DNA of 64,000 nucleotides from Acidimicrobiaceae bacterium (GTDB lineage Bacteria; Actinomycetota; Acidimicrobiia; Acidimicrobiales; RAAP-2): NCBI GenBank assembly GCA_027451285.1, contig DAIDJP010000016.1, positions 85,055 to 149,054 of the forward strand, read 5' to 3'. Shown piece by piece: positions 56,903 to 64,000 of this stretch (position 1 is its first letter; each line of letters starts with the position of its first letter). The notes under the pieces were generated by a model. It saw only the letters and a program-made list of their open reading frames with translations, ran no database searches and was not told where the DNA came from. The position numbers and the translations under genes were made by a program.

Positions 56903-57453
56903 CGGCGAGAGAGCGCGTGCGCGATCACCTCCTCGCCCACTCGGTGCGCCGCGGCGACTTCGTCTTGAAGTCCGGCAAACGCTCGAGCTGGTTCATCGAC
57001 TCCAAGCAGACGATCCTCGCCCCCGAGGTCATGGAGGACCTCGCCACGCTGATGCTCGAGCGCATTCCCGAGGACGCCACCGCGATCGGGGGCCTCACCA
57101 TGGGCGCTGACGGCGCGAGCTTTGTCACGTCCGCGATCGCCGCCACGCGCGGGCGCTACCTGCGCGCGTTCAGCGTGCGCAAAGAGGTGAAGGACCACGG
57201 CGCGGGCGGGCGCATCGCGGGCTGTCTCGAAGCGGGAGATCGCGTGGTCATCACCGAGGACACGACGAGTCGCGGCACCAGCCTGCTCGAGGCGCTGCGC
57301 GTGGTGCGCGAGTTCGGCGCGACGCCGGTGCTGGTGCTCGCGGTGGTGGATCGCGGGGGCACGGCCGCGGCGCTCGCCGCGAGCGAGGGCGTCGCCTTCG
57401 ACGCGCTCTTTAGCGCGGCCGACCTGGGATTCACCTACGACGTCGGCTCCTGA
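56899..57453 (+). CDS. pyrE: Orotate phosphoribosyltransferase
   Basis: 184 residues from ATG 56899. 'VLKSGKRSSWFIDSKQTIL' and the PRPP motif 'VVITEDTTSRGTSLLEAL' identify it. It makes OMP in pyrimidine synthesis; placing it after purF-purM groups PRPP users. Its last 19 bases overlap the convergent serine hydrolase gene. Confidence 0.95.
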   Translation: MTARERVRDHLLAHSVRRGDFVLKSGKRSSWFIDSKQTILAPEVMEDLATLMLERIPEDATAIGGLTMGADGASFVTSAIAATRGRYLRAFSVRKEVKDHGAGGRIAGCLEAGDRVVITEDTTSRGTSLLEALRVVREFGATPVLVLAVVDRGGTAAALAASEGVAFDALFSAADLGFTYDVGS

Positions 57454-58499
57454 GCGAGCACGTCGAGCAGGTTCGCGCGCCAGGCGTAGAGATCGGGGTA
57501 GTGCTCCTCGGAGGTGTGGCCGAATCTCAGCACGAGCGCGTCGAGCTCGGGCACCACGCTGATCGACTGGCCCTCGTAGCCGCTGGCCCAGTAGGTGCCG
57601 TACGCGTCGCCGGTGACCCACCACTGCCAGGAGTAGAAGTGCCCGCTCTCGTCGTCGACGCTGAGGGGGACCTGGGCGGTATCGGTCCAGTCGCGCGAGA
57701 CGAGCTGGCGGTCGGCGAAGACGCCTCCGCGCAGGTAGCACAGGCCGAACTTCGCGAAGTCGCGCGCGCTCGCGTGCACGTAGCTCGAGGCGATGAACGT
57801 ACCCGCCGCGTCGAATCCCGGCGTGGCGCTCGTCATCGCGAGGGGGCCGAAGATCGACTCCTCGAGGAAGGCTCGGTAGTCGTCGTGGCGTCCCACGAGG
57901 TCGGCGACGATGCCCGAGAGGATGTTGGTGGTGCCGCTGGAGTAGTTGAAGACGGTCCCCGGGGCGTGCGCGAGGGGGATCGACGCGGCGTAGCGCGAGA
58001 CGTCGTCCTTGCCCTCGCCGAAGAGCATGTCGATCACGTGGCTCGTCTGGCCGATTTCGTAGGCCTCGACGAATCCCAGCCCGTCGCGCATCGCGAGCAG
58101 GTCGGCGACGCGGATCGTGGCCCGCGGATCCCCCTCGGCCGTCCACGCGGGGACCGGGGCCAGGCCCACGGGGTCGAGCCGGCCGGACTCGACGAGACGG
58201 CCCAGTCCCAGGTGCAGGATCGACTTGGCCATCGACCACGACAGGAGTTCGCTGTCCGGCCCCACCGGCTCGGGCGGGCGGTCGAAGAACTCGATCACGC
58301 CGCCGTAGCGCTCGTAGACGAGACGTCCGCCGCGCACGACGAGCACCGCGTTGGTGACCCCGAGGGCGGGGTTGTCGAAGGCGGCGTCGGCCGCGGCGCG
58401 CAGCGCGGGTGACGCCTCGCCCGTGGGCCACGCCTCGACGGGCCAGGCGACGCCGTCGGGCTGGGGCGCGTAGCGCGCGGTGACGAGGGGAATGTCCAT
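57435..58499 (-). CDS. Beta-lactamase-fold serine hydrolase
   Basis: 354 residues. The active Ser-x2-Lys is in 'SWSMAKSILHLGLGRLV' and the Tyr motif in 'FNYSSGTTNILSG', similar to 6-aminohexanoate-dimer hydrolase and class C-like esterases. No signal peptide, so cytoplasmic. 'QWWVTGDAYGTYWASGYEGQ' near the end is typical of the family. Substrate unknown; likely an ester or amide. Confidence 0.88.
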   Translation of the reverse strand: MDIPLVTARYAPQPDGVAWPVEAWPTGEASPALRAAADAAFDNPALGVTNAVLVVRGGRLVYERYGGVIEFFDRPPEPVGPDSELLSWSMAKSILHLGLGRLVESGRLDPVGLAPVPAWTAEGDPRATIRVADLLAMRDGLGFVEAYEIGQTSHVIDMLFGEGKDDVSRYAASIPLAHAPGTVFNYSSGTTNILSGIVADLVGRHDDYRAFLEESIFGPLAMTSATPGFDAAGTFIASSYVHASARDFAKFGLCYLRGGVFADRQLVSRDWTDTAQVPLSVDDESGHFYSWQWWVTGDAYGTYWASGYEGQSISVVPELDALVLRFGHTSEEHYPDLYAWRANLLDVLAQEPTS

Positions 58500-58539
58500 C
58501 CACCCACCTTGGCAGACGCCGCCAGCGCGGCACCACCAC

Positions 58540-58615
58540 TGGTGGTCGAGACCGGCGTCGATCCGGTGACCTCACGCTTTTCAGGCGCGCGCTCTACCAA
58601 CTGAGCTACTCGACC
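58540..58615 (-). tRNA. tRNA-Phe (anticodon GAA)
   Basis: 76 nt with encoded CCA. Acceptor stem GGTCGAG/CTCGACC; anticodon loop CTGAAAA; T stem ACCGG/CCGGT. The T loop reads ATCGACG, with A where nearly all bacterial tRNAs have T54. Otherwise a complete cloverleaf. Confidence 0.93.
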
Positions 58616-58643
58616 ATGCTCGGCACCCTCTCGGGTGTCGGAG

Positions 58644-58718
58644 CGGACCTGACGGGATTTGAACCCGCGACCTCCGCCTTGACAGGGCGGCGTGCACTCC
58701 GAGCTGCACCACAGGTCC
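58644..58718 (-). tRNA. tRNA-Asp (anticodon GTC)
   Basis: 75 nt up to the discriminator, without an encoded CCA. Acceptor stem GGACCTG/CAGGTCC, anticodon loop CTGTCAA, T loop TTCAAAT. It lies 28 bases upstream of tRNA-Phe on the same strand, so the two are probably cotranscribed. Confidence 0.95.
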
Positions 58719-58723
58719 TCGGA

Positions 58724-58745
58724 CCTCGGGATCGAGACCCCGAGG
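58724..58745. terminator. Probable terminator of the mycoredoxin gene
   Basis: Inverted repeat CCTCGGG - 8 bases - CCCGAGG, 37 bases beyond the stop of the leftward gene 58783-59031 and just upstream of tRNA-Asp. Confidence 0.5.
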
Positions 58746-58782
58746 CGCGAAGGTTCAGTCTATCGGCTGGGACCCGGCGGGG

Positions 58783-59031
58783 CTAAAGGGCGATCCCGAG
58801 GGCGTCGGCGAGTGCCGCGTCGCTCGGCTCGACCAGGATCGTCCCGTCGGGCAGGAAGATCGTGGGCACGACGCGCGTGCCGTTGTTGTGGGCCTCGACC
58901 TCGCCCGCGCCCGCCTCGTCGGCCTCGATGTCGGTCCACTCGTAGGCGACGTCGTGCTCGTCGAGGAAGCGCTTGGATCGGGTGCAGTCCGAGCACCACG
59001 AGGTGCCGAGGACCCTCAGTGGGGTGGTCAT
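58783..59031 (-). CDS. Mycoredoxin/glutaredoxin-like protein
   Basis: 82 residues. Dithiol in 'GTSWCSDCTRSKRFLDE', cis-Pro loop 'TRVVPTIFLPDGTILVEPS'. This pattern matches actinobacterial mycoredoxins, which reduce mycothiol-protein disulfides. Only 18 bases separate it from the VOC protein gene upstream on the same strand, so they may be cotranscribed. Confidence 0.88.
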   Translation of the reverse strand: MTTPLRVLGTSWCSDCTRSKRFLDEHDVAYEWTDIEADEAGAGEVEAHNNGTRVVPTIFLPDGTILVEPSDAALADALGIAL

Positions 59032-59049
59032 CGCCCCAGCCTAAAAGTC

Positions 59050-59442
59050 TCAGACGCCCTCGGGACGCGGCCACCAGACGAGGCAGAAGGGATGCCCCAC
59101 GGGGTCGCGGTAGACCCGGAAGGTCTCGCCCGGCTGGAACGGGTCCTTCGTCGCGCCGAGTGAGAGCACGAACGCCTCGCCGGCGTCCAGATCGGTCACG
59201 TTGAAGTCGAGGTGCAGCTGCTGGGGGACGGGACCCTCGGGCCAGGTGGGGGCGACGTAGTTCGCCACCTTCTGGAAGGCGATCGTGGCCCCGGACTCGG
59301 CCACGAGCTCGATCCAGGTGACGTCCTCGGGGGCAAAGTCGCCGAGGGGCTCGACGGGAAGCCCGGTCAGGTGCGAGTAGAAGTCGGCCAGGGCCAGCGG
59401 GTCGGGGCAGTCGAGCGCGGTGAGTGCGTAGCGGGCGAACAC
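59050..59442 (-). CDS. VOC (glyoxalase/dioxygenase-fold) protein
   Basis: 130 residues with two beta-alpha-beta-beta-beta modules: 'LTALDCPDPLALADFYSHLT' and 'QLHLDFNVTDLDAGEAFVLS', ending 'FRVYRDPVGHPFCLVWW'. Metal-binding residues are not complete for a classical glyoxalase I. Many such proteins bind antibiotics or other small molecules. Substrate unknown. Confidence 0.85.
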   Translation of the reverse strand: MFARYALTALDCPDPLALADFYSHLTGLPVEPLGDFAPEDVTWIELVAESGATIAFQKVANYVAPTWPEGPVPQQLHLDFNVTDLDAGEAFVLSLGATKDPFQPGETFRVYRDPVGHPFCLVWWPRPEGV

Positions 59443-59539
59443 GTCGTCACGGTACCAGGAGGTCGAGTTTTCACGCTGGCCTTATCGGGCTCTTCAACTT
59501 CGGCGGTAGCGTCGCCAGTGGGGGGTGAAGGAGGCCCGT

Positions 59540-59815
59540 ATGTACGGATGGGGATATCAAGAGGGACCCGGCGGATGGGGAATCTTCATGATGCTGATGA
59601 TGGTCCTGTTCTGGGGATTGCTGGTCTGGGGCATCGTCGCCTCGGTGCGCCACTACGCCAACTCCCGCGCCGGACAGCTCCCTGGAGCGAGCGCGAGCTC
59701 AAGCTCGGGCGCGGCCCTCGAGGCCCTGCGCCTGCGCTACGCCAAGGGCGAGATTGACGACGAGGAGTTCGAGCGCCGTCGGGCGACCCTCGAAAAGGGC
59801 GGACCCGCGAGTTAG
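59540..59815 (+). CDS. SHOCT-domain small membrane protein (copy 4, chromosomal)
   Basis: 91 residues from ATG 59540 with GAAGGAGG upstream. 'MYGWGYQEGPGGWG' start, one helix ('LMMVLFWGLLVWGIVASV') and SHOCT end 'LRLRYAKGEIDDEEFERRR'. It is outside the mobile island and has no CsoR-type box. Its stop overlaps the convergent histidine kinase stop by four bases. Confidence 0.85.
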   Translation: MYGWGYQEGPGGWGIFMMLMMVLFWGLLVWGIVASVRHYANSRAGQLPGASASSSSGAALEALRLRYAKGEIDDEEFERRRATLEKGGPAS

Positions 59816-61167
59816 CTCCCCGCGGGGAAGTCGAAGTGAAGCCGTAGCCCGCCCAGGTCGCTGCGCGAGGTGGCCAGCGAGCCGTTCATCGACGCCGCGA
59901 CGTCGGCCATGATGCTCATGCCGAGTCCCGAGCCGCCCGAGGTGCGCGAGCGGCTGGGATCGAAGCGGCGAAATCCCTCCGGCGCGAGGCCGTAGGCGTC
60001 ACTGGGCATCCCCGGGCCGCCGTCGTCGATGTCGAGGGTCACGCGCGCGCCCTCGCGCGCGAGGGTCACGCGCACGGGATCGCTCGCCTCGGTGTGGCGC
60101 GCGATGTTGGCGAAGGCGTTGTTGAGGAGGCGTTCGAAGAAGTCGAGGCGCCCCTTCACCGTCACTTCGTCGGCGACGCTGACCTGCACGTCGCGCTCGG
60201 GGTGGTCGATCGCGAAGTCGTGGACGGCGGCGGCGACCACCTCCGAGGCGTTGATCAGCGTCTCGCCGCGCCCGCGCACCTCGGCCACCTCGGCGAGGAA
60301 GAGTAGGTCGGCCACCAGTACGTCCATGCGCGCGACTTCCTTGCGCACGCGTTCGAGGGCGCGCTGGCGCTGTTCCTCGTTGGCCTGGCCGCCGGCGAGC
60401 AGCTCGGCGTAGCCGGTGATCACCGTCAGAGGCGTGCGCAACTCGTGCGACGCGTCGCCGATGAAGCGTTGCATCGCGACGGCGCTGCGCTTCTCGGCGT
60501 CGATCGTCGCGCGCAGCGAGCGCACCATGTGCTCGAGCGCGCGCTGGAGTTCGCGCACGTCCGAGCTGCCCGTGGCCGGCGGCACGGGATCGTCAAGGTC
60601 GCCCTCGGCGACCTCGGTCGCGAAGGTGATGAGCCGGCGGATCGTCGCGAGCTCGCCCGCCATGGCCAGGCGCGCGAGCACGCCGATGAGAAGCGCCGCG
60701 AGCAGGCCGACGAGCACGGTGCGGATCACGACCTGATGGACGTGCTCGGCGATGGTCGCGGTCGAGCCCGCGATCAGGAGGTAGGCGCCGCCGCCCACCG
60801 GCAGGGACCGGAAGCGAAATCCCGGCAGGTTCGCCGCCGTGCGGATGCCGCCGAGCGAGCTCTTCACGTTGGCGAGGGTGGGCTTGGCGGTGAGGGGGAT
60901 CTCACTCGTGGAGATCTGGGTCACGGCGCCGGTCGAGTCCACGACGTCGAGCGTGAGGTCGAGGTTGTCCTGCTGGACGATGTTGAGCGCGTTGGTGAGT
61001 GCGGTGAGCGGGTGCCCCTCGCCCGAGGCCGCGACCGCGTTGATGGAGTCGTCGAGGGTCGCGTACTGCGCGCGGCTCGAGGCCGAGACGGCGAACGTGC
61101 CCACCGCCAGGGCGACCAGTGCCGTGATCACCATCAGCAGGATGGTGAGACGTGTGGAGAGCTTCAC
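59812..61167 (-). CDS. Two-component sensor histidine kinase
   Basis: 451 residues from GTG 61167; the longer track line reads antisense-like sequence of the regulator gene. Helix 1 (~8-28), an extracellular ~100-residue sensor, helix 2 ('VLVGLLAALLIGVLARLA'), HAMP, HisKA 'FIGDASHELRTPLTVITGYA' and ATP-binding 'DIDDGGPGMP' and 'GGSGLGMSI'. MprB/TcrY-like layout. GTGA overlap with the regulator. Signal unknown. Confidence 0.93.
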   Translation of the reverse strand: MKLSTRLTILLMVITALVALAVGTFAVSASSRAQYATLDDSINAVAASGEGHPLTALTNALNIVQQDNLDLTLDVVDSTGAVTQISTSEIPLTAKPTLANVKSSLGGIRTAANLPGFRFRSLPVGGGAYLLIAGSTATIAEHVHQVVIRTVLVGLLAALLIGVLARLAMAGELATIRRLITFATEVAEGDLDDPVPPATGSSDVRELQRALEHMVRSLRATIDAEKRSAVAMQRFIGDASHELRTPLTVITGYAELLAGGQANEEQRQRALERVRKEVARMDVLVADLLFLAEVAEVRGRGETLINASEVVAAAVHDFAIDHPERDVQVSVADEVTVKGRLDFFERLLNNAFANIARHTEASDPVRVTLAREGARVTLDIDDGGPGMPSDAYGLAPEGFRRFDPSRSRTSGGSGLGMSIMADVAASMNGSLATSRSDLGGLRLHFDFPAGS

Positions 61168-61847
61168 TGCCCCGCGGCGTCGACCAGCTTGAACCCCACC
61201 CCGCGCACCGTGGTGATCGGCGCGAAGCCCTCGCGGTGAATCTTCTTTCTCAAGTACGAGATGTACGTGTCGAGCACCGACGTGTCGGAGTCGAAGTCGA
61301 TGTCCCACACGTCGCGCAGCAGCTGCTCGCGCGTGAGCAGCCGGTTCTTGTGGGCGAGCAAGACCTCGAGCAGGCGGAACTCGGTGGCCGAGACCTCGAT
61401 GGGCTCGTCGCCGTAGGTGACCTCGTGGCGGTCCACGTTCATGGTGAGCGGCCCGCAGCGCAGGCGTCGCTCGTCGTCGGTGCCGGCCGTGCGGCGCAGG
61501 ATGGCCGCCACGCGCAACAGGAGTTCTTCGAGGCTGAAGGGCTTTCGCACGTAGTCGTCGGCGCCGATGCGCAGTCCCCGGGCCACGTCGGTGGGTGCGT
61601 CGCGCGCCGAGAGCAGCAGGACCGGAATGGTCGGATCGGTCTTGCGCACGGTCTCGACGAACTCGAAACCGTCCATGGTGGGCATATTGATGTCCACGAT
61701 GCACAGGTCGATCGTGCGGGTCTTGAAGATCGTGAGGGCCTCGAGGCCCTGGCTGGCCACCTCGGTCTCGTACCCGGCGATGCGCAGGGTGTCGGCGAGC
61801 AGCTCGCGCACGCCCGCCTCGTCGTCGACGACCAGGACCGTTGTCAT
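61164..61847 (-). CDS. OmpR/PhoB-family response regulator
   Basis: 227 residues from ATG 61847 (a GTG 9 bases earlier is an alternative). Receiver domain 'TTVLVVDDEAGVRELLADTL', phosphorylated Asp in 'IDLCIVDINMPTMDGF', Lys in 'DDYVRKPFSLEELLLRV'. The C-terminal winged helix ends 'SYLRKKIHREGFAPITTVRG'. Partner of the kinase just downstream; targets not visible. Confidence 0.95.
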   Translation of the reverse strand: MTTVLVVDDEAGVRELLADTLRIAGYETEVASQGLEALTIFKTRTIDLCIVDINMPTMDGFEFVETVRKTDPTIPVLLLSARDAPTDVARGLRIGADDYVRKPFSLEELLLRVAAILRRTAGTDDERRLRCGPLTMNVDRHEVTYGDEPIEVSATEFRLLEVLLAHKNRLLTREQLLRDVWDIDFDSDTSVLDTYISYLRKKIHREGFAPITTVRGVGFKLVDAAGQ

Positions 61848-62000
61848 TTCGTGCACCCCATAGGGCAAGGGTAGTGTTCGTGGCGCGCGCGTCGAAGCGA
61901 ATACCGCGCGCGATGGCCAGTTCTTACCTGTTCCGGGGGTCATTCACAACGCATTCTCAAGGATTCTCGGTAGTCTTTTCCACGTAATCGAGGAGTGTCC

Positions 62001-62417
62001 ATGTCGTTAGCGAGACGAGCGTCGGCGGTAGCCGTGGCGGCGTGCCTGACGCTGGGCGTCGGCGCGACGGCGGCCGGGGCCGTTGGTGCATCTGCCCGCA
62101 ACTCGGCCTCGGTCGCCCTCTCCGCGCACGGACGCGTCACGATCAAGACCTACGCGCAGCTCCTCGCTGACTACGAGAAGTCCCTGACGCGCATCAACTA
62201 CACCTACGGCCAGCACGTGGCCGCGGCGCACTCGAAGTTCCTCAAGTCCCTCGCCCGCGCGAGGAGTGCCGCCGACAAGCTTCACGCGCGCGCGGCCTAT
62301 CGCAACGCCGTGGTGTTGGCGACGACCGAACGCGAGGTCGAGCTCGAGATCCTCGGCTCGCCGCCGCACTCCGACCAGTCGTCCGGTGACGGCCAATCGG
62401 CCTCGGGCGACAACTAG
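62001..62417 (+). CDS. Small secreted helical protein, unknown function
   Basis: 138 residues from ATG 62001 with GAGGAG upstream. A signal peptide ('ASAVAVAACLTLGVGATAAG') precedes ~80 helical residues ('YAQLLADYEKSLTRINYTYG') and a Ser/Gly/Asp-rich tail. It is divergent from the two-component genes with ~150 bases between, so it may be one of their targets. Stop overlaps the convergent methyltransferase by 4 bases. Confidence 0.72.
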   Translation: MSLARRASAVAVAACLTLGVGATAAGAVGASARNSASVALSAHGRVTIKTYAQLLADYEKSLTRINYTYGQHVAAAHSKFLKSLARARSAADKLHARAAYRNAVVLATTEREVELEILGSPPHSDQSSGDGQSASGDN

Positions 62418-63025
62418 CGCCGGGCGCGTCCCACGCTGAAGTAGGACCAGGGCTTAGGACCGGTCGCGAAACCCTGGTCGAGTTCGACGATCTCGAAACC
62501 CGCCGCGCGCACCAGTGCCGGCGTGTCGCGCGTGAGATGGCACCCGTCGGCCACGACCTGCTCGATCGGGTCCAGCCAGCGCTGCCAGCGCGCGACGCGC
62601 GCGCTCGGAGCGACGCCGTGCTCGAGGAAGTGCAGCGAGGCCCCCGGGCGCAGGACGCGGCGCACCTCCGCGAGCACGCGGGCCGGGTCCTCGACCGTGC
62701 ACAAGGTGAAGGTCACGAGCGCCGCGTCGCAGGACCCGTCGGCGAGGGCGAGGGAGTGCCCGTCGAGTCCGACGCGCTCGATACTCACCCGTGAGGCGTT
62801 GATGCGACTCGCGGCGAGATCGAAGGACACGTCCGAGGGCTCGACGGCGAACACGCGCGTGACCGCGATCGGGTAGTGGGGCACGTTGAGCCCCGTGCCG
62901 AATCCGATCTCCACCACGTCACCCGACAGTCCCGCGCAGACCTTCTCGCGCCAGGGGTGCATGAGCGGCAGCGAGCACGCCCAGTTGACGACGCGCGGCA
63001 CGACCTCGCGCTGATAGAGACCCAC
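62414..63025 (-). CDS. Class I SAM-dependent methyltransferase
   Basis: 203 residues. SAM site 'GDVVEIGFGTGLNVPHYP', acidic loop 'VFAVEPSDVSFDLA', then 'LADGSCDAALVTFTLCTVED' and 'VRRVLRPGASLHFLEHG', the methyltransferase type 11 pattern. Phospholipid or thiopurine-like methylation is possible. It follows DUF302 by 3 bases and belongs to the CsoR-box unit. Confidence 0.88.
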   Translation of the reverse strand: MGLYQREVVPRVVNWACSLPLMHPWREKVCAGLSGDVVEIGFGTGLNVPHYPIAVTRVFAVEPSDVSFDLAASRINASRVSIERVGLDGHSLALADGSCDAALVTFTLCTVEDPARVLAEVRRVLRPGASLHFLEHGVAPSARVARWQRWLDPIEQVVADGCHLTRDTPALVRAAGFEIVELDQGFATGPKPWSYFSVGRARR

Positions 63026-63028
63026 GGC

Positions 63029-63403
63029 TCAGAGCGCGGCGATCACTCGCGCCAGGCGGGCCTGCGCGTCGGCCGTGAGGTCGGACATCTCCTCGCCCGG
63101 CATCATCTGCGCGGGGTCGGCGATCGTCACGCGCGTCGTTGACTCGTCGAGCGCCTCGAGCACGACGTTGCAGGGGATCGCGAGCGCCGCGCTCGCGTCG
63201 CGCTCGATGGCGTCGTGGGCGAAGCGCGGGTTGCACGCACCGAGGATCTTGAGAGGCGATCTGTCAACGCCGAGCTTCGCGCGAAAGACGCCGTCCACGT
63301 CGATCTCGGTCAGGACGCCGAAGCCCTCGGCCGAGAGCGCGGCGCGCACGGCCGCGTCAACGTCGCGCAGTGGATGGGTAACCGTCGTCGTCAGTTCGCC
63401 CAT
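63029..63403 (-). CDS. DUF302-family protein
   Basis: 124 residues from ATG 63403 with AGGAGG upstream. 'GVLTEIDVDGVFRAKLGVD', 'ILGACNPRFAHDAIERD' and 'LAIPCNVVLEALDESTTRV' are DUF302 hallmarks, with two conserved cysteines. The family often sits with thiol, sulfur or metal genes and its biochemical role is not settled. Between DUF2892 (8-base gap) and a methyltransferase. Confidence 0.88.
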   Translation of the reverse strand: MGELTTTVTHPLRDVDAAVRAALSAEGFGVLTEIDVDGVFRAKLGVDRSPLKILGACNPRFAHDAIERDASAALAIPCNVVLEALDESTTRVTIADPAQMMPGEEMSDLTADAQARLARVIAAL

Positions 63404-63411
63404 CCGGCCTC

Positions 63412-63609
63412 CTAGTGGTGATACGTGCTCACCTTCAGCACACGATAGAGCGGGCAGAACCCGGTCGCCGCGGTGAGTACCAGGGCCACGGCGACGATCC
63501 ATAGGATCACGCCCCCGACGCTCGAGGATCCGATCGCCACGGCGACATTCGCCGCGACCACCGCCAACAGGGTACGCAGCCAACGATCGAGGGTTGCTTC
63601 GTTTCTCAT
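63412..63609 (-). CDS. DUF2892 (YgaP-like) membrane protein, chromosomal copy
   Basis: 65 residues. Two helices and the family ending 'AATGFCPLYRVLKVSTYHH'. ATG 63609 with AAGGAGGT upstream. A perfect CsoR-like box lies 26 bases upstream. Paralogue of the cargo gene at 21933-22199. Confidence 0.85.
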   Translation of the reverse strand: MRNEATLDRWLRTLLAVVAANVAVAIGSSSVGGVILWIVAVALVLTAATGFCPLYRVLKVSTYHH

Positions 63610-63634
63610 GGGACCTCCTTGTCCGTACGAACAC

Positions 63635-63652
63635 GATACCCCCAGGGGTATC
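63635..63652. promoter_or_regulatory. CsoR-type operator ahead of the DUF2892-DUF302 unit
   Basis: GATACCCC-CA-GGGGTATC, a perfect 8-bp inverted repeat with 2-base centre, the consensus shape of CsoR/CstR-type boxes. No csoR gene is next to it in this window. Confidence 0.72.
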
Positions 63653-63684
63653 AGCGGACAAGGGGCCAGGGACTTTGGACCCTG

Positions 63685-64000
63685 CTAGCGGCTCTCGCGC
63701 AGGCGCCCGATGACGTCGTCGACGACGCCGCTCGTCGTCGAGTCGCCGCCCAGGTCGAAGGTGCGGATCCCCGCGGCCGCCCCCTCGAGGGTCGCCGCGC
63801 GCAGGCGCTCGGCGGCGTGGCGGAATCCGTCGTCGCCCAGGTGGATCGCCGCGTGATCCAGCAGCGCGGCCTGGGCCAGCAGCATCGCCATCGGGTTGGC
63901 GACGTTCTTGCCCTCGAGCGAGGGCGCGGTGCCGTGAGGCGCCTCGGCCATGGCGACCGTGGGGTGCAGGTTCTCGTCCAGTGACAGCAGCACCGACTCG
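63685..64000 (-). CDS. C-terminal part of an isocitrate/isopropylmalate dehydrogenase family protein (partial)
   Basis: The frame is open to the right edge; ~104 codons are seen. 'EAPHGTAPSLEGKNVANPMA' is the cofactor-contacting motif of the family. The C-terminal ~60 residues are helical. NAD-dependent isocitrate dehydrogenase or 3-isopropylmalate dehydrogenase (leuB) cannot be separated on this piece. Confidence 0.88.
   Translation of the reverse strand, partial: ESVLLSLDENLHPTVAMAEAPHGTAPSLEGKNVANPMAMLLAQAALLDHAAIHLGDDGFRHAAERLRAATLEGAAAGIRTFDLGGDSTTSGVVDDVIGRLRESR

Noticed and set aside
56554-58575. 673-residue minus-strand ORF
   Set aside because: Shadow of purM, pyrE and the serine hydrolase in another frame.

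Overview
The window comes from a high-GC actinobacterium. Evidence includes an HspR/HAIR-controlled dnaK-grpE-dnaJ-hspR-clpB operon, a GlnR-type operator ahead of amt-glnB, a mycoredoxin-like protein, an F420/PPOX-type oxidoreductase and a mycobacterial-type dCTP deaminase beside tRNA-Gly. Metal and redox cargo with several SHOCT proteins would fit a metal-exposed, deep-branching lineage such as Acidimicrobiia. That placement is inference.

Region 1 (1-2560) holds the C-terminal end of an Eco57I-like restriction-modification methylase, a small XRE regulator and an unknown small protein. Region 2 (2561-28934) is a composite island inserted at the 3' end of tRNA-Gly(CCC). The intact tRNA lies at 28861-28934. 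Its last 45 bases recur exactly at 6704-6748 and 2561-2605. Between 6704 and 28860 lies a 22 kb actinomycete integrative and conjugative element (AICE). Its core reads SCO3933-like protein, 47-residue membrane peptide, FtsK-like transfer ATPase, RepSA-like initiator, excisionase, tyrosine integrase, tRNA. Its cargo is a copper and thiol-redox package: a cupredoxin-fused Cu P-type ATPase, two CsoR repressors, SHOCT membrane proteins, cupredoxins, a YHS permease, Sco1/CcdA/ResA-type thiol proteins and a His-rich exported protein. A shared operator-like motif lies ahead of several of its units. Between 2561 and 6703 lies a 4.1 kb sister element with matching ends but no integrase, Rep or transfer gene. 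It carries a GntR regulator, two membrane-anchored proteins sharing one juxtamembrane motif, and a Fic protein behind a perfect palindrome. It looks like a cis-mobilizable element (CIME) in tandem with the AICE.

Region 3 (29026-64000) is conserved chromosome: dcd, a membrane Fe-S oxidoreductase, a MarR/MFS efflux pair, amt-glnB, gpmA, the heat-shock operon, purA-purD-purB-purC-purS-purQ, then purL, and purF-purM-pyrE. It also holds tRNA-Phe, tRNA-Asp, a two-component system, a CsoR-box-preceded DUF2892-DUF302-methyltransferase unit and the end of an isocitrate/isopropylmalate dehydrogenase. Genes are tightly packed, with many 4-nt start/stop overlaps and several convergent genes sharing four stop-codon bases.
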